Assembly: GCA_027257055.1 (NCBI GenBank)
Contig: JAPVLO010000180.1
Coordinates: forward strand, 2,364,001-2,428,000
Source of the DNA: Cephalopachus bancanus
Taxonomy: Eukaryota > Chordata > Mammalia > Primates > Tarsiidae
Length of the DNA stretch: 64,000 nucleotides
Direction of reading: 5' to 3'
In this document: positions 60,638 to 64,000 of the stretch, piece after piece
Position numbering within the stretch: position 1 is the stretch's first letter
Layout: the number at the start of each line of letters is the position of its first letter
The notes under the pieces: generated by a model
The model's input: the letters and a program-made list of their open reading frames with translations, nothing else
Told to the model about the DNA's origin: nothing
Database searches by the model: none
Program-made: the position numbers and the translations under genes

Positions 60638-60929
60638 GTTTTTGTTTGTGTTTTGAGCCGGCATCTCACTCTGTTGCCCAGGCTGGAGTGTAGTGGCATG
60701 CTCACAGCCACCCCAGCGTCGACCTGCTGGGCCCTGGTGATCCTTCCCCCTCAAGTAGCCGGAATGACAGGCATGAGCTATCACACCCAGCTAATTTTTT
60801 TATTTTATTGTAGAGATGAGGTCTCACTATGTTGTCCAGGCTGGTCTAAAACCTGCGAACTCAAGCAATCCACTTGCCTCAGCCTCCCAAAGTGCTGGGA
60901 TTATAGGCTGAGCCACGGAGTCCAGCCTG
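60638..60929 (-). repeat. Alu SINE, first of tandem pair B
   Basis: Left flank gcagaaagttttt (60625-60637) recurs only after the second Alu. Confidence 0.93.
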
Positions 60930-61227
60930 TTTTTGTTTTTGTTTTGAGACGGCATCTCACTCCGTCACCCAGGCTGGAGTGCAGTGGCACGCTCACAGCT
61001 ACCCCAGCGTCGACCCACTGGGCTCCGGTGATCCTTCCCTCTCAACCTTCCAAGTAGCCGGAGTGACAGGCATGACCTATCACACCCAGCTAATTTTTTT
61101 ATTTTATTGTAGAGACGAGGTCTCCCCATGTTGTCCAGGCTGGTCTTGAACCTATGGGCTCAGGCAGTCCTCTCGCCTCAGTCTCCCAAAGTGCTGGGGT
61201 TACAGGCTTGAGCCACTGCGCCCAGCT
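60930..61227 (-). repeat. Alu SINE, second of tandem pair B
   Basis: Followed by gcagaaagttttt at 61228-61240. Very similar in sequence to its partner. Confidence 0.93.
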
Positions 61228-61263
61228 GCAGAAAGTTTTTTGAAGAAATCATGAAAATTATAA

Positions 61264-61627
<364 letters not shown>

Positions 61628-61824
61628 AAGAACAAATCTTAAAATATCCAGAGGAAAAAAGACATCCTCCATCCAAGGGAGCAAAGGTACGAAATGTCAC
61701 AGACTCCTCTCAGAAACAATGGGAGACAGATGACTATAGTAATATGTCTGAAAGAGCTGAAAGAAAAAAGTACTGTCAAGTTAAAACTCTACAGCCATGA
61801 AAACATTCTTCAAGAATTAAGGGA

Positions 61825-62122
61825 GGCCAGGTGCGGTGACTCACACCTGTCATTCCATCACTTTGAGTGGTTGAGGTGAGAGGATTGCCTGAGCTCATGG
61901 GTTCGAGACCAGCCCGGGCAGCATGGCAAGACCTCATCTCTACAATAAATCAAAAAATTAGCTGGGAGTGGTAGTGTGTGCCTGTAGTTCCAGCCACTCA
62001 GAAGGCTGAAGCGGAAAGATCACCTGAACCCAGCAGGTTGAGGCTGCGGTGGCTGTGAGCGTGCCACTGAACTCCAGCCTGGATGACAGAGTGAGACTCT
62101 GACTCAAAAAAATAAAATAAAG
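61825..62122 (+). repeat. Alu SINE, first of tandem pair C
   Basis: Left flank aagaattaaggga (61812-61824) recurs after the second Alu. Confidence 0.93.
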
Positions 62123-62416
62123 GGGGCTGGGCTCGGTGGCTCAGCCTATAATCCCAGCACTTTGGGAGGCTGAGTCGAGTGGATTGCCTGAGCCTGCGGG
62201 TTCAAAACTAGCCTGGGCAACTTGGTGAGACCGCGTCTCTATAATAAATTAAAAATTAGTCGGGCGCAGTAGCTCACACCTGTAGTTCTGGCCACTTGGA
62301 AGGCTGAGGCGGAAGGATTGCCAGAGCCCAGCAGGTCTAGGCTGCGGTGGCTGGGAGCGTGCCACGGCACTCCAGCCTGGGTGACGGAGTGAGATGCCAA
62401 CTCGGGGAAAAAAAAA
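62123..62416 (+). repeat. Alu SINE, second of tandem pair C
   Basis: Followed by aagaattaaaggga at 62417-62430. Confidence 0.93.
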
Positions 62417-62884
62417 AAGAATTAAAGGGATTGTGAAGGGGTGAAGGCCGGAACTGGGAGGCAGAGGAGGCTGTGGAAGCCGTTCAGATGACAGATAATG
62501 GGGCAGGCTGTGTGGACGGAGCAAGGGGCGCCCAAGGAGCTCCCCGACCCCCTAGCTGCTCCCCGCACGTTTTCTAGAGGAGAAACCTCCCCACCTCACT
62601 ATCCACAGACCTCCTGTGGTGCCCAGACATCCACACCTGCCTCTCGACACCCAAGTCCCTACCGAGCCCATCCCATCCTGCCTTAAAATGTGTTTTAACT
62701 GAAGCCGTTACTTCAGAAAGAAAAAGCAACTGGGTGTAATGTACATCATTCTAGCAAAAATAAAAACAAAAAATGCAGAAAGAAGAAAAAGCAAAGGCAG
62801 AAGCATGCATTTTTCCTATGAGAGAGCAACTCGATTTTTCTCACTGACAGTTTCTGCCTCCAGACTTGTTGGCCTGGGGCGGGG

Positions 62885-63050
62885 CTTCTTAGCCTTGGTG
62901 TTTCAGTCATGCGGGGCCAGGTCGTTCTTGTGGGGGTGGTTGTTGGGGATGTTCGGCAGTCGACCTGGCATCTGCCCCCCCAGGCACCAGTCACACCCCC
63001 CCCCCGATTGTGACAACCCAAGTGTCTCCAGGCATTGCTAAATGCCACAT
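62885..63050 (-). mobile_element. MER20 (hAT-Charlie nonautonomous element)
   Basis: Reverse orientation: ttcttagccttggtg, ttcttgtgggggtgg, gatgttcggcag, ctggcatct and gtgtctccaggcattgctaa match MER20 in order. The poly-C stretch in the middle is expanded. Confidence 0.8.
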
Positions 63051-63244
63051 CTCTTGGAATACAGGCCATCCCCAGATTAGAGCCCCAGGTGGATGAGGGT
63101 GGAAACCAGTCTCAAAGCCTTAAGGAATAATTTTAATAAAAAGTCTTGATTGTTTCCTGAACTAATAATGTGCCTTCTGAGAAAATAACTCCTCTGCTCT
63201 CAAAGAAAAGCACACTTTTCTCTCCTTTTATAAAACACTCATTA

Positions 63245-63376
63245 GGCAAGGCACAGTGGTTCATGCCTGTAATCCCAGCACTTTGGGAGGTGGAGGTGAG
63301 AGGATTGCCTGCGTCCAGGGACTTGAGACCAGCCTGGGCAGCACAGTGAAACTTCGTCTCTACCAAAAGAAAAAAA
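63245..63376 (+). repeat. Alu left-monomer (FLAM-like) copy
   Basis: Single monomer with tail accaaaagaaaaaaag, joined directly to a dimeric Alu. Confidence 0.9.
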
Positions 63377-63680
63377 GGGCCGGGCTCAGTGACTGAGCCT
63401 GTAATCCCGCGCTTTGGGAGGCTTAGGTGAGTGGATTACCTGAGCCCGCGGGTTCGAGACCCGCCTGGGCAACTTGGTGAGACATCATATCTACAATAAA
63501 TCAAAAAATTAACCGGGCATGGTAGTGCACGCCTGTAGTTCCAGCTACTTGGAAGGCTGAGGCGAAAGGATCTCCGGAGCTCAGCAGGTCGAGGCTGCGG
63601 TGGCCGGGAGTGGCCACTGCACTCCAGTCTGGGCGACAGAGTGAGACTCCAACTCAAAAAAAAAAAAAAAAGAAGAAAGG
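63377..63680 (+). repeat. Alu SINE (variant right monomer)
   Basis: Clean example of the local variant; A-tail at 63655-63671. Confidence 0.93.
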
Positions 63681-63713
63681 GGGAAAAAAAACACGTCAAA
63701 ACTACCAGAGACA

Positions 63714-64000
63714 GGCCAGGCATGGTGGCTCAAGCCTGTAATCCCAGCATTTTGGGAGGCCAAGGCAAGAGGATTGCCTGCATCCAGCGGTTTGAGACCA
63801 GCCTGGGCAACTTGGCAAAACCTTGTCTCTACAATAAATCCAAAAGTTGGATGGGAATGGTGGCGTGCACCTGTAGCTCCAGCTAATTGGGAGGCTGAGG
63901 TGGAAGGATTGCCTGAGCCCAGCAGGTCGAGGCTATGGTGGTTGTGAGCGTGCCACTGCACTCCAGCCTGGGCAACAGAGTGAGACTCCAACTCAAAAAC
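63714..64000 (+). repeat. Alu SINE, runs off the window end
   Basis: Complete up to the start of its tail (caactcaaaaac) at the window edge. Confidence 0.93.

Overview
The window is nuclear DNA of a primate. Roughly 45 dimeric or partial Alu (7SL-derived) SINEs fill it, with L1, MIR, L2, MER20 and MaLR remnants, GT-AG introns and one CpG island. Most Alus carry a shared variant right monomer ('cagcaggtcgaggctgcgg', then 'gtgagcgtgccactgc') that is neither the anthropoid AluS/Y form nor the lemur or loris/galago forms I know. By elimination a tarsier is the best guess (inference, moderate confidence).

The one protein-coding gene is KATNAL2 (katanin catalytic subunit A1-like 2, a LisH plus AAA-ATPase protein), on the minus strand. 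Its first 13 coding exons lie between 58402 (start codon) and 10045. They splice in frame through canonical GT-AG sites to residue 404, with no stop or frameshift. My recollection of human KATNAL2 is 538 residues with 134 after this point, so the alignment is colinear. The exons for the arginine-finger region and the C-terminus must lie left of position 1.

Layout, right to left: 59.5-64 kb is the 5' flank, an old L1 fragment broken by Alus and a MER20. 57.9-59.4 kb is the CpG-island promoter, with three CCAATCA boxes, an ETS-type site, an Alu remnant and, just inside intron 1, a perfect RFX X-box. 37.3-58.35 kb is intron 1; on the opposite strand it holds a decayed Elongin A-family (ELOA2/ELOA3-type) pseudogene (47354-48634) flanked by two direct copies of a ~700 bp segment. 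29.5-37.2 kb is intron 2, Alu-dense, with an inverted Alu pair and a hAT element. 10-29.5 kb holds exons 3-13, with a large inverted repeat in intron 11. 1-10 kb is partial intron 13, with a mariner remnant, a MaLR LTR, a MER20 and L1 fragments.

No tRNA, rRNA, CRISPR or bacterial-type system was seen. The points most worth a second look are the antisense elongin pseudogene and its duplicated flanks, the X-box, the Alu remnant in the CpG island, the head-to-tail Alu pairs with one outer target-site duplication, and the two Alus sharing the same 34 bp of 5' flank.
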